DNA from: JANXVV01 sp038230975
GTDB taxonomy: Bacteria; Planctomycetota; Phycisphaerae; Tepidisphaerales; Tepidisphaeraceae
DNA: 24,518 bases
Assembly: GCA_038230975.1 (NCBI GenBank)
Contig: JBBRMF010000052.1
Coordinates: 1 to 24,518 of the forward strand
Reading direction: 5' to 3'
In this document: positions 6,144 through 13,065 of the stretch, one piece after another
Position numbering within the stretch: position 1 is the stretch's first letter
How the letters are laid out: the number at the start of each line of letters is the position of its first letter
The notes under the pieces: model-generated
What the model was told of the DNA's origin: nothing
Seen by the model: only the letters and a program-made list of their open reading frames with translations
Database searches by the model: none
Position numbers and translations under genes: made by a program

Positions 6144-7724
6144 ATGAATCTTTTCCAACTGGTCCTCAAGCAAATGCGACAGCGTGCGTTGTCGACCTGG
6201 CTGACACTTCTCAGCGTGATCATCGGGGTTGGATTGGCGATTGCGATCCTCATTCTGCAGCGTGAAAGCGGCGCGCTCTTCGGACAGAGCGATTTTGGGT
6301 ATGACATCATCGTCGGTCCGCCAAAGGGTTCACCGCTGCAACTGACGCTGAATACGGTTTACCACATGGATAAGAGTCCGGGCACGATTCCGTATTCGCT
6401 GTACGAGGATATGTCGCGGAAAGGGAAGCCGCCGGAGGGACGGCAGGATTACGGGTTTTTCGTCAAGCATGCCATCCCGTTCATGGTCGGTGACAGCTAC
6501 AAAGGTCATCGGCTGGTCGGTACGTCGCCACAGATGTTTGGTTCTGATGACGATGGAAAACCCGTCACGAATGAGCCGTTTGAATATCGCAAAGGGCGCA
6601 AGTACGAGATGGCCGAAGGGCGCGTTTTTGCGCCGCGGAAATTTGAAGCCGTGATCGGTAGCGAAGTAGCTGCGCGGGAGCAGATGAAGATCGGCTCGAC
6701 GTTTCAGGCCACGCATGGCATGCCGGGCCCGAATGAGCAGCCGGATATTCATAAACCAAAATGGACGGTCGTTGGAATTCTGCAACCCACCCACACCGCG
6801 AATGATCGTGTGCTTTTTATTCCGGTCATCAGTTTATATGCGATTGAAGAGCACGACATCGGCCTCATTGAACAATTGATGCTGAAGGCTAATTTCGATC
6901 GAAGCAAAGCTACCCCGGCGCAAGTGCGCGAATTTCTCATCAACAACGGCGTGGAGGTGGACAAGCTGGAATCCGGCACCAAACGCCATTTCAACATTGA
7001 AGATACCCCGGCCGATGTAGCCAAATCAGCACCCGGCCCCGGTGATGAATTAATTAAAGACGCGACTCCCAAACCTGCCGAAAAGAAAGACGAAAAAACG
7101 GCGGCACCCGCAGAAGATGAGGATGCATATACGCTCGATGCCGATGGGAATATCGTTCCGGAGTTACCGAAGAAAGCCTGGCAGATTTCGGCGATTCTGG
7201 TTCGAACGCGCGGGCCGTTTCAGGCCGATCGACTGATGTATAATTTTCAGGTCGTCAACACCGATGCAACGGCCGTCAATCCCGCGACGGTGATGAGGGA
7301 ATTTTTCAATACCTTTTTGAAGGGCAGCACACTCGTTCTGTACGTGATTTCCCGGCTGGTCTTACTGGTCGCCGGCGTTTCGATTCTCGTCAGTATCTAT
7401 AACTCGGTTTCGGCTCGCATGCGGGAGATCGCGATTTTGCGAGCACTGGGCGCAACGCGCGTTCGCATCCTCACCCTGATCTGTGCGGAAGCGGCCTTGG
7501 TAGGATTGGCGGGTGCACTTTTAGGCCTGGTGGTAGGGCACCTGGTCGGAGCAATCGAGTCGTACTACTTCAACTTGACGATTGGTCAATCGATCGACTG
7601 GGTCGCGGTATCCGCACAGGAATGGCAAGTTGTTTTGTTAGCGGTTGTGATCGCCGGATTGGCTGGATTAGTCCCGGCGTTAAAAGCCTATAGTTCGCCG
7701 GTGGCCGACAATTTGACGAGCTGA
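6144..7724 (+). CDS. ABC transporter permease, MacB/FtsX type (526 aa)
   Basis: This is the membrane partner of the ATPase at 5244. A first membrane helix (about 19-39) follows a short cytoplasmic N-terminus. A large extracytoplasmic MacB-type domain runs from about 40 to 395. The FtsX domain has three helices at about 395-418, 442-468 and 493-513, with the coupling motif ARMREIAILRALGATRVRIL (424-443). Residues about 285-346 are a Lys/Glu/Pro/Ala-rich, probably disordered stretch inside the extracytoplasmic domain. The upstream frame to 5979 is read-through of the inverted repeat; I start at ATG 6144, where the protein begins MNLFQLVLKQMRQRALST, typical for the family, though only a weak CAGGA precedes it. 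The substrate is unknown. No adaptor or third component is adjacent, so it may work as a LolCDE-like or stand-alone system. Confidence 0.9.
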   Translation: MNLFQLVLKQMRQRALSTWLTLLSVIIGVGLAIAILILQRESGALFGQSDFGYDIIVGPPKGSPLQLTLNTVYHMDKSPGTIPYSLYEDMSRKGKPPEGRQDYGFFVKHAIPFMVGDSYKGHRLVGTSPQMFGSDDDGKPVTNEPFEYRKGRKYEMAEGRVFAPRKFEAVIGSEVAAREQMKIGSTFQATHGMPGPNEQPDIHKPKWTVVGILQPTHTANDRVLFIPVISLYAIEEHDIGLIEQLMLKANFDRSKATPAQVREFLINNGVEVDKLESGTKRHFNIEDTPADVAKSAPGPGDELIKDATPKPAEKKDEKTAAPAEDEDAYTLDADGNIVPELPKKAWQISAILVRTRGPFQADRLMYNFQVVNTDATAVNPATVMREFFNTFLKGSTLVLYVISRLVLLVAGVSILVSIYNSVSARMREIAILRALGATRVRILTLICAEAALVGLAGALLGLVVGHLVGAIESYYFNLTIGQSIDWVAVSAQEWQVVLLAVVIAGLAGLVPALKAYSSPVADNLTS

Positions 7725-7853
7725 CTGAAATATAAAATACCGTTGACCCCAGAACACACCCAGACCGCCTCACAAGCCGATGAGGTGACGAGCGTCGGGC
7801 AACTCTCTGTGTGCTCTGGAGCCAATCTCTTCGATCATGTTTCCAAGCTTTGT

Positions 7854-8009
7854 AGGGTGGGCGTACTCTCATCTTTACCCACATCTTCTTCGAGTCGCGT
7901 TTTCAGTGCTGGCAAGGCGGTCGACTGGAAACCGTCACCCGCATTTTCTGTACTGTAACGGCGGGTCAAACGAGATGTGGGGAAAGATGAGGGCGTACTC
8001 GCCCACCCT
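7854..8009. repeat. Inverted repeat pair, AGGGTGGGCGTACTC family
   Basis: The left arm 7854-7885 and right arm 7974-8009 are inverted copies. Both contain AGGGTGGGCG, then CTCATCTTT, then CCCACATC, and differ mainly by a 4-base indel around the GTAC core and one substitution. The 88-base interior has no clear coding. The structure resembles a degenerate insertion of a dispersed palindromic repeat. Confidence 0.75.
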
Positions 8010-8028
8010 CCGTGTCACGCGGAAAATC

Positions 8029-8048
8029 GGTGGGCGAGTACACCCACC
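8029..8048. repeat. Third copy of the GGTGGGCGAGTAC palindromic unit
   Basis: GGTGGG (8029-8034) pairs with CCCACC (8043-8048) around CGAGTACA. The sequence is the same core found in both arms of the inverted repeat at 7854-8009, showing that the unit occurs three times within 200 bases. Confidence 0.65.
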
Positions 8049-8079
8049 CAACACCTGTCTCGACCGGGATTTCTTAAGC

Positions 8080-8106
8080 AAAAATGCACGGGCGAGACGC
8101 CCATGC
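8080..8106 (-). terminator. Repeat-derived terminator after the TPM gene
   Basis: Read on the minus strand, GCATGGGCG (8106-8098), a TCT loop and CGCCCGTGC (8094-8086) form a 9-bp hairpin with one G-T pair, followed by A and five T (8084-8080). It begins four bases after the TPM stop codon. The GCATGGGCGTCTCGCCC sequence is also of the dispersed-repeat style, so it may be a repeat used as a terminator. Confidence 0.6.
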
Positions 8107-8109
8107 CAC

Positions 8110-9342
8110 CTAAAAATCCCCACCACCGCCACCGGAATCGCCACCGGATGAACCGGAATCCGATGAGCCACCAAAATCACCGCCGGATGAACCGCTGGAA
8201 TCCGATGAGCTGAAATTGCTACCGGCATCGGAGCCGGACGATCCGAAGTCTCCCCCGCTGCCGCCACCACCAAAGCCTTGGCCGCGATCGTTGTCGTCTG
8301 ATGAGGATTGCGAACCAAAGTCACCCCCGGAGCTGTTGTCGGATTGATTTCCAGCGTAACCGCCCGTGCTTGGATTTTGCGGATTGTGGGCCGGGTTGTT
8401 CGAGTCGCGGTACTTGTCGTACAGATAGCTGCCAGCTGCGCCACCGAGCAGACCACCGAACATATTTCGGAAGAATCCACCTCCGCCACCGCCGCCTCCA
8501 TAACCCCCACCACCGTATCCCGCACCATATCCGGGTCCACCGCTCTGGCCCGAGCCGTAGCCGGGTCCACCGGAATTCCGTGAGCCACCGGTAAGGCTGG
8601 CGATGATTCGGAAGATCACAATAGCCGCGATGACAATCAAAATAATTCCCATAATGGAAAACCCTTTAGAGGACGTTGTAGAAACCGGGGACGACGGAGA
8701 ACCCGTTGATTGCGTGCGATTGGGAAACGGCGATCCGCTCGAAGAGCCGCTGTTAGAATGCTTGAACTGCTCATCCCCCGCCGCGACCGGCGTCGCGGGA
8801 TGCGTCCCACCGAGATTCTCTTTCAATGCCTCGCGAAAATAGGCCACGCCTTTGATCAGGCCTTCATCATCATTCTTCGCGTTGAAAGCTTCAATCAGGA
8901 TATCTCTCATCCTGTTTCGATTGGCTTCGGTGAATGCCTTTTGTTTGGTCTTCTGCCCGGCTTCCACTTCCAGGTGTCCGGGGTTTTTACAAATAAGGAT
9001 GTAGACGCCGTTGACTTGGAGTAAATGGGCGCGCTCGCCGATCCATTTGGCGAAGAACTGCGAGCGCTTTTTCGAATCATTTTTGGCGGCATCCCATTCA
9101 TCTCGCAATCCTTCCGTGATGCCGGGGAACGTCTCAATGACCAACTCTTTCCCGTAATCCGCCTTGATCTGTTTGATCTCCGCATTCACCTTTTCCACCG
9201 TTGCAGGTTTAAAAAACTGCCCGTCGTCTTTCACACCCGGATCGGCGTGCAGGACGGAGGTGAATGCAAACAACAGAACCGCCAGACAGGCGAGCAATCC
9301 TGTGGGGCATCGGCGATTTCGCGGTGCAAATGTTGATTTCAT
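8110..9342 (-). CDS. TPM-domain protein with signal peptide and Gly/Ser-rich tail (410 aa)
   Basis: Residues 1-33 are a signal peptide (basic start, LLACLAVLLFAF core, cleavage probably after LHA). About 34-180 is a TPM domain (PF04536; DPGVKDDGQFF, then KELVIETF and NGVYILICKNPGHLEVEAG), also found in Psb32 and YgcG-like proteins. A membrane helix follows at about 228-250 (SIMGIILIVIAAIVIFRIIA). The C-terminal 160 residues are Gly, Ser, Asp and Tyr rich and end in a GGGGGDF tail typical of this family. The TPM domain probably faces the periplasm or outside. Some TPM proteins are linked to phosphatase activity or to membrane-protein quality control; the role here is unknown. AAGGA lies about 10 bases before ATG 9342. 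Low-complexity mirror frames on the other strand are shadows. Confidence 0.85.
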   Translation of the reverse strand: MKSTFAPRNRRCPTGLLACLAVLLFAFTSVLHADPGVKDDGQFFKPATVEKVNAEIKQIKADYGKELVIETFPGITEGLRDEWDAAKNDSKKRSQFFAKWIGERAHLLQVNGVYILICKNPGHLEVEAGQKTKQKAFTEANRNRMRDILIEAFNAKNDDEGLIKGVAYFREALKENLGGTHPATPVAAGDEQFKHSNSGSSSGSPFPNRTQSTGSPSSPVSTTSSKGFSIMGIILIVIAAIVIFRIIASLTGGSRNSGGPGYGSGQSGGPGYGAGYGGGGYGGGGGGGGFFRNMFGGLLGGAAGSYLYDKYRDSNNPAHNPQNPSTGGYAGNQSDNSSGGDFGSQSSSDDNDRGQGFGGGGSGGDFGSSGSDAGSNFSSSDSSGSSGGDFGGSSDSGSSGGDSGGGGGDF

Positions 9343-9382
9343 CGGTTCCGTTCCTTGTTTAACGGGGACTCAGTCTGAGGAC

Positions 9383-9411
9383 ATCTTACGCGCTTGACGA
9401 AACGGCGTCAG
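9383..9411 (-). promoter_or_regulatory. Possible promoter of the TPM gene, with an overlapping inverted repeat
   Basis: On the minus strand CTGACG (9411-9406), 17 bases and TAAGAT (9388-9383) form a moderate sigma-70-like pair. TGACG and CGTCA (9395-9399 and 9406-9410), separated by 6 bases, form an inverted repeat that overlaps the -35 side and could be an operator. Confidence 0.35.
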
Positions 9412-9522
9412 TTATAAAAAAGGAGGTTATTTTTCACAGGGGGCTGATTCGGAGCCGGACGCGGGCGACCCGGGGCGTCACCTAGGGCTTCCGCACCCGG
9501 CCTGGGGGGGATGGGGACCGGA

Positions 9523-10092
9523 TTACTTCTTCAGAAAGTTCGCGAGAAGTCGTTCGCCTTGCTCGGTGAGAAAACTTTCCGGGTGATATTGCACGCCTTC
9601 CAAAGGCCAGGTTTTATGGCGGACACCCATGATCTCATCATGCTCGGTCCAACTGCTGATCTCAAACTCCGGCGGCAGGGTTCCGGGCCGTATGATGAGA
9701 CTGTGATAGCGGGTCGCGGTGAAAGGATTGGGCATCCCTTCATATAGCGTGCGACCGTCGTGGTGGATCAGGTCGGTCTTGCCGTGCATCAGCCGTTCGG
9801 CTCGCTCGACGATTGCGCCGAAGTTGTAGCCAATGCATTGATGCCCAAGGCAAACACCCAAAACAGGCAGTTTAGGGGCGAAGTATTTGATGACATCGTT
9901 ACTGATGCCGCCTTCTTTTGGCGTACACGGTCCGGGCGAAATGACGATGTGCGTCGGCTTCAGATCCTCGATCTCCGCAACGGTCACCTTGTCATTCCGA
10001 AACACCTTAATAGTGTTTTTCGGGTCGACCTCGCCCAGTTTTTGGACCAAGTTGTAGGTAAACGAATCGTAATTATCGATGAGCACGATCAT
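9523..10092 (-). CDS. trpG: Anthranilate / aminodeoxychorismate synthase glutaminase subunit (189 aa)
   Basis: This class I glutamine amidotransferase supplies ammonia to the chorismate-binding subunit, TrpE for tryptophan or PabB for folate. The start MIVLIDNYDSFTYNLVQ is diagnostic. The oxyanion strand is SPGPCTPKEGG (52-62). The nucleophile is Cys81 in GVCLGHQ, and the other triad residues are His170 and Glu172 in YHPES. Length matches the family. The sequence alone does not separate TrpG from PabA, and single copies often serve both pathways. No trpE or pabB is adjacent; the gene is divergent from rpsR. No clear Shine-Dalgarno is seen before ATG 10092. Confidence 0.95.
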   Translation of the reverse strand: MIVLIDNYDSFTYNLVQKLGEVDPKNTIKVFRNDKVTVAEIEDLKPTHIVISPGPCTPKEGGISNDVIKYFAPKLPVLGVCLGHQCIGYNFGAIVERAERLMHGKTDLIHHDGRTLYEGMPNPFTATRYHSLIIRPGTLPPEFEISSWTEHDEIMGVRHKTWPLEGVQYHPESFLTEQGERLLANFLKK

Positions 10093-10144
10093 GGACCGGT
10101 CAGGTTAGCCGCCCGGAGGAGATTTGTCATTTTTCCTCATTCCC

Positions 10145-10172
10145 TTGCATCCTCAGTGTCACTCTGTACAAT
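10145..10172 (+). promoter_or_regulatory. Promoter of the rpsR gene
   Basis: TTGCAT (10145-10150), 16 bases and TACAAT (10167-10172) fit a sigma-70-type promoter, with TG directly before the -10. Transcription would start near 10179, giving a leader of about 40 bases with GGAG at 10206-10209. Confidence 0.6.
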
Positions 10173-10217
10173 GCCCGGCTCGAATTTGAAAAGAAGTATG
10201 TTTTTGGAGTGACAACG

Positions 10218-10499
10218 ATGCCCAGGCCACAAGGCAATACCCGCGAACGCCGCGAAAAAACAGATAAGTTCCAGACTTTCAATCGTCCCAAGATCAAGGT
10301 CGCCAAGACCACGGCTTCGGGCGAAATCTTTATTGATTACAAGGATACCGAATCGCTGAAGAAGATGGTCAGCGGCAACGGAAAGATCCTGAGCCGCAAG
10401 CGCACCGGTGCCACCGCAATGGAACAGCGGATGTTGGCCAAAGCCGTTAAGCGGGCCCGCTACATGGCTCTCTTGCCCTACGTCACGTTGATGAGCTAA
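10218..10499 (+). CDS. rpsR: 30S ribosomal protein bS18 (93 aa)
   Basis: Residues about 30-93 match bS18: FIDYKDTESLKKMVSG, GKILSRKRTGATAMEQR, then the C-terminal AVKRARYMALLPYV. The protein binds 16S rRNA in the platform, next to bS6. It has a longer basic N-terminus than the usual 75 residues. There is no Cys, so it is a zinc-independent form. I start at ATG 10218 because GGAG (10206-10209) lies 8 bases upstream; a GTG at 10209 in the same frame overlaps that site. The gene has its own promoter and a perfect terminator, and is not next to rpsF, ssb or rplI as in many bacteria. Confidence 0.95.
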   Translation: MPRPQGNTRERREKTDKFQTFNRPKIKVAKTTASGEIFIDYKDTESLKKMVSGNGKILSRKRTGATAMEQRMLAKAVKRARYMALLPYVTLMS

Positions 10500-10526
10500 T
10501 CCGGACAAAACCAGAATATATTATCA

Positions 10527-10558
10527 GAAAACGTCCGGCCAATTGGCCGGACGTTTTC
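10527..10558. terminator. Perfect 14-bp stem terminator after rpsR, probably bidirectional
   Basis: GAAAACGTCCGGCC (10527-10540) and its exact complement (10545-10558) flank an AATT loop. The stem itself supplies TTTTC on one strand and GAAAA on the other, so it could stop rpsR transcripts and those of the opposing gene ending at 10595. Confidence 0.88.
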
Positions 10559-10594
10559 ATTGTTACGCAGTTTTCAAGGAACCTGCCATGCAGA

Positions 10595-11098
10595 TTACGC
10601 ATTACCTACGGCACTCATCAAATGATCCAAAACCGTAATATGACGCTGCTGGGCGGGAATGAGCTGATTTTGGACCAACTCACTGGAAGTCGGGTCGATT
10701 GAATCGATCCCGGCCTGATAATCTTTCAGTCCGTGTTCTTCCCCTTCTTTCAAACCCTTCAGGGCAGACGTATCACCAAAAATATTCAGGGTTCCCTGGA
10801 CCGTGGTGGCCCAGGCACCCCACGCCCCGGAAGAGTCAGAAGGGTCGCCTCCTAATTCTTGAATTCGGTCGCGGAGTGTTTGGGCGGCGCGGGAATGTTC
10901 TTCTTGAATCTCCCGGAGCAGTCCGACATTGCTTTGGGAAGTGGTTTGACTGCTATTGGCGAGCCTATCAACGGCCATCCGATAGGTTTCGGAGGCGGAG
11001 ATTTCACCTCGAAGAAATGAATTGAGTTGGCGAACGGTCTCACCGGAATCGCCCGAGTCGTATTCTGCCGCTTGGACACCAATCTGTGCGATATTCAT
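10595..11098 (-). CDS. Ferritin-like four-helix-bundle protein, DUF2383/PA2169 type (167 aa)
   Basis: The protein is mostly helical, with a first helix around 18-47 (TVRQLNSFLRGEISASETYRM), a second at about 56-83 (LLREIQEEHSRAAQTLRDRIQ, ELGG), a third at 95-130 (LKEGEEHGLKDYQ) and a last at 138-163 (PAQQRHITVLDHL). The repeated E/H positions (E37, E66-E67-H68, E120-E121-H122, H153) resemble metal-ligand spacing in ferritin-like folds. This matches the PA2169-type family (DUF2383), whose function is unknown; stress or storage roles are speculative. AAGGAAA lies about 8 bases before ATG 11098, so I reject the longer frame starting at 11200. Its 3' end faces rpsR and shares the terminator at 10527-10558. 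Confidence 0.85.
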   Translation of the reverse strand: MNIAQIGVQAAEYDSGDSGETVRQLNSFLRGEISASETYRMAVDRLANSSQTTSQSNVGLLREIQEEHSRAAQTLRDRIQELGGDPSDSSGAWGAWATTVQGTLNIFGDTSALKGLKEGEEHGLKDYQAGIDSIDPTSSELVQNQLIPAQQRHITVLDHLMSAVGNA

Positions 11099-11260
11099 AA
11101 GAATTTCCTTTCTAAGAAGATGACCGTGGGTACCGCAATTGCCATACCGGTCTGAAAGGAAGCCCCAAATTCGCGCAGATTCGCGCGCTTTGGGCGGCAT
11201 TTCAATTATTCCAGGAGATGAAGTGAGACACGCTGACTGAGTGGAATCCGGATCGCCCTG

Positions 11261-11452
11261 TCATGCCGGGCGTCTTTTGTACTTATGGGGTTTGGGAACC
11301 CGGGGCAGTGTCGGTGTGATCGGCATGATTTTTGGGGGTGACTTCGGAGGACGACTCGCGGCCTGCTTGGCCAGCGCCTCGCTCACAAAGGAATTGGCCG
11401 GCCGAGCGTCGGTTGTCGGCGAATTCGATTTCTTGTAAGGCATGGCTCGCAT
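11261..11452 (-). CDS. Small basic Pro/Lys-rich hypothetical protein (63 aa)
   Basis: I do not recognise this protein. It begins MRAMPYKKSNSPTT and contains SFVSEALAKQAA, then a Pro/Lys/Arg-rich tail (RPPKSPPK, PKPHKYKRRP). No signal or membrane segment is present. CAGGA lies 8 bases before ATG 11452, and TATACT on the minus strand at 11504-11499 could be its -10 box. The net positive charge suggests nucleic-acid or ribosome contact, which is only inference. It is short enough that it might be a chance frame, but the start signals favour a real gene. Confidence 0.45.
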   Translation of the reverse strand: MRAMPYKKSNSPTTDARPANSFVSEALAKQAASRPPKSPPKIMPITPTLPRVPKPHKYKRRPA

Positions 11453-11558
11453 AAATAATATCCTGTCTGTGTGAAGATTTAAATTCAAAGGCGCAATCAG
11501 TATAACGCCAAGACGCCCAGTTACTCCGAAAAAATTACGGGACGAACGTTTTTCCGGT

Positions 11559-11564
11559 TAGTAT
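11559..11564 (+). promoter_or_regulatory. -10-like box directly before the 11572 start
   Basis: TAGTAT ends 7 bases before GTG 11572, which would make the transcript leaderless. The -35 is weak (TTACGG, 11535-11540, 18-base spacer). Confidence 0.3.
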
Positions 11565-11571
11565 TCCCTCC

Positions 11572-11976
11572 GTGAACAACGATCTCCCTCTCAAACCCGT
11601 CGCCGACGAAGAACCAATGCGTACTTCGACCCCGGCCCCCGCGTGGGTGGCATTCGCGGTGGCTTGGCTTGGATTGGTTACGCTGGTTGCATCGATCGTG
11701 CTGCTGATGCTCCCGGGTAGCCATAACCCCCGGGCAGAACTGGAGCACGCCAAACCTTATTCGGCGGCTGACCGATTCTTCCCCGTGCCGGTCTACATGA
11801 GCGTGGTGACTTTGTTCATCGCCATCGTCGTGCTAAGACAAATGCGCCACGAACCCCGGCCGCTTTCGGATCCACTCGTGGCTCAGCGCGTTCAGGCATG
11901 GGCGGGGATTGTTTTATCGCTTTTCGCAATCATCATCTTCTACGCGGTGGCCGCTCATCGCGTGGGACCTTCTTAA
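11572..11976 (+). CDS. Small membrane protein of unknown function (134 aa)
   Basis: Three hydrophobic segments are visible at about 24-47 (WVAFAVAWLGLVTLVASIVLL), 73-90 (VYMSVVTLFIAIVVLRQ) and 107-127 (WAGIVLSLFAIIIFYAVAA). The N-terminus is short and acidic/Pro-rich. I do not recognise the family. The start is GTG 11572, without a Shine-Dalgarno but just behind a -10-like box; ATG 11617 (residue 16) is an alternative. It precedes the lipoprotein-thiS operon, which has its own -10 box, so co-transcription is not certain. Confidence 0.65.
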   Translation: MNNDLPLKPVADEEPMRTSTPAPAWVAFAVAWLGLVTLVASIVLLMLPGSHNPRAELEHAKPYSAADRFFPVPVYMSVVTLFIAIVVLRQMRHEPRPLSDPLVAQRVQAWAGIVLSLFAIIIFYAVAAHRVGPS

Positions 11977-12007
11977 CCGACCGGCTTTATTGCATTTCAC
12001 CTTCCCG

Positions 12008-12013
12008 TATAAT
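12008..12013 (+). promoter_or_regulatory. Consensus -10 box 8 bases before a start codon (leaderless promoter)
   Basis: TATAAT matches the consensus exactly and ends 8 bases before ATG 12022, so transcription would start at or within a base or two of the ATG. The best -35 at a workable distance is the weak TTTATT (11986-11991, 16-base spacer). No Shine-Dalgarno is possible in such a leader. Confidence 0.6.
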
Positions 12014-12021
12014 CCCCGCGT

Positions 12022-12384
12022 ATGAAGCGGATCGTACCCCTCGCCTTTTCTGCGTGTCTTTTGTTTGGCTGTGCCTCGTCTGAGGAACATGCCCCCCGGC
12101 TTGATTCCAAAACACAACTACGGGTCAATATCGGTCAGACCGTCCGAATCGAAGGGACCGCGCGATACCTTAAAGCGACCGGCCCGATGATCGCCGGCGA
12201 AGACTTCCAAGTTCGCGTTTACCCGCGCACCGTGTGGGGACCCGAAATGGACGGTAAAAAACTGGAAGTCACCGGCCAACTGAATGAATCTTCTCACATG
12301 ACCCCTCCTGATCCCTCACTGAATCCCGGTGAATTTTGGCTCAGCGAAACCAAATGGAAACTACCCCTCCCGGAGAAAAAGTGA
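12022..12384 (+). CDS. Small lipoprotein of unknown function, OB-like (120 aa)
   Basis: The N-terminus is a lipoprotein signal: MKRIVPLAFSA, then the lipobox LFGC with Cys17 as lipidation site. The mature part is beta-rich: NIGQTVRIEGTARYLKATGPMI, then DFQVRVYPRTVWGPEMDGKKLEVTG, a pattern suggesting a small OB-type barrel. The same GQ-V-EG start appears in the next protein, so the two may be related. I do not recognise a named family. Its stop overlaps the next start (GTGA at 12381-12384), indicating translational coupling. It is probably expressed from the leaderless promoter at 12008. Confidence 0.72.
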   Translation: MKRIVPLAFSACLLFGCASSEEHAPRLDSKTQLRVNIGQTVRIEGTARYLKATGPMIAGEDFQVRVYPRTVWGPEMDGKKLEVTGQLNESSHMTPPDPSLNPGEFWLSETKWKLPLPEKK

Positions 12385-12869
12385 ATTTCATCCATCAGTG
12401 TCTCTCTCACGCTGCGGCGCTTCGAGACCCAGCCACACGTCGGTTGAACCTGCGGCTGTTTGGTTCTACGTTGATTCTGGTCTTACTGGCCGGATGTGCC
12501 GAACCCGTGCTCGTGCATACTCGCCAGGAACTCATCCAGCATCTCGGTCAAAAGGTGGCCGTCGAGGGATTGTACGAAATTGGCACGAACGGTGAGATTG
12601 TCCGCTCGAATGACATCGAGGTGAGTTTAGACGTCAACCCCGATGTACTGGGTTTTGGCCGTCCCCCGTTGACGAACGGATTGCCCGTGCGTGCCAGCGG
12701 CACTGTCGCGCGCGGTGCGATGTCACTTGGAATCTTCATCGATGCCGACATCATTTCTGCCAGTCGTGGCCGAGCCGATCACCCGCTTGTGCCCGGCTTC
12801 GTGCTGCGAGATGCGAAGGTTGCGATGACCGCCCGTCCCGCGACCCAACCCAGTTCAGGAACAAAATGA
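12381..12869 (+). CDS. Second small lipoprotein of the operon (162 aa)
   Basis: I start at GTG 12381: GGAG (12372-12375) lies 5 bases upstream and the codon overlaps the preceding stop. In-frame ATGs upstream (for example 12354) lack such a site. The N-terminus is long and Arg-rich before the hydrophobic core LFGSTLILVLLAGC, with lipobox LAGC and lipidated Cys39. The mature part has HLGQKVAVEGLYEIG and LPVRASGTVARG, again OB-like, and resembles the preceding protein. Function is unknown. Its TGA overlaps the ATG of thiS (ATGA at 12866-12869), so the three genes form one tightly coupled operon. Confidence 0.72.
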   Translation: MNFIHQCLSHAAALRDPATRRLNLRLFGSTLILVLLAGCAEPVLVHTRQELIQHLGQKVAVEGLYEIGTNGEIVRSNDIEVSLDVNPDVLGFGRPPLTNGLPVRASGTVARGAMSLGIFIDADIISASRGRADHPLVPGFVLRDAKVAMTARPATQPSSGTK

Positions 12870-13063
12870 AGGTAACCCTGAACGGTGAGCCCCGGGATTT
12901 TCCGGACACCACGACGATCCAGTCGTTGCTGGCGGAACTGAAACTGACGCCCGACAAAGTGGCAATCGAACTCAATCGAAGATTGGTGCGCTCCGACAAA
13001 TATGACACTCCGTTAAAAAACGGAGACGCCGTTGAAGTCGTGACGTTCGTGGGCGGAGGCTGA
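12866..13063 (+). CDS. thiS: Sulfur carrier protein ThiS (65 aa)
   Basis: The protein has the ubiquitin-like ThiS/MoaD fold signature: MKVTLNGEPRDF, TIQSLLAELKLTPDKVAIELNRRLV, GDAVEVVTFVGGG. The C-terminal Gly-Gly is the site that ThiF adenylates and converts to thiocarboxylate, giving sulfur to thiazole synthase ThiG in thiamine synthesis. The tail has one extra Gly (GGG). thiG, thiF and thiE are not next to it. It overlaps the upstream lipoprotein gene by 4 bases. A palindromic element follows 2 bases after the stop codon. Confidence 0.9.
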   Translation: MKVTLNGEPRDFPDTTTIQSLLAELKLTPDKVAIELNRRLVRSDKYDTPLKNGDAVEVVTFVGGG

Positions 13064-13065
13064 TA

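Larger units (their letters stand above)
7725..8109. other. Gene-free convergent region with a repeat cluster
   Basis: This 385-base gap lies between the permease and TPM genes, which face each other. I see no supported gene in it. It carries a long inverted repeat (7854-8009), a further palindromic unit (8029-8048) and a terminator-like hairpin (8080-8106), listed separately. No promoter is evident. Confidence 0.6.

Noticed and set aside
7854..8048. CRISPR-like repetition
   Set aside because: The units are inverted, few and unevenly spaced, with no regular spacers and no cas genes.
8301..8594. Arg/His-rich plus-strand frames opposite the TPM gene
   Set aside because: They are low-complexity reflections of the Gly/Ser-rich tail of the TPM protein.
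11099..11200. Longer start for the four-helix-bundle protein
   Set aside because: AAGGAAA is placed correctly for ATG 11098, and the upstream residues do not fit the fold.
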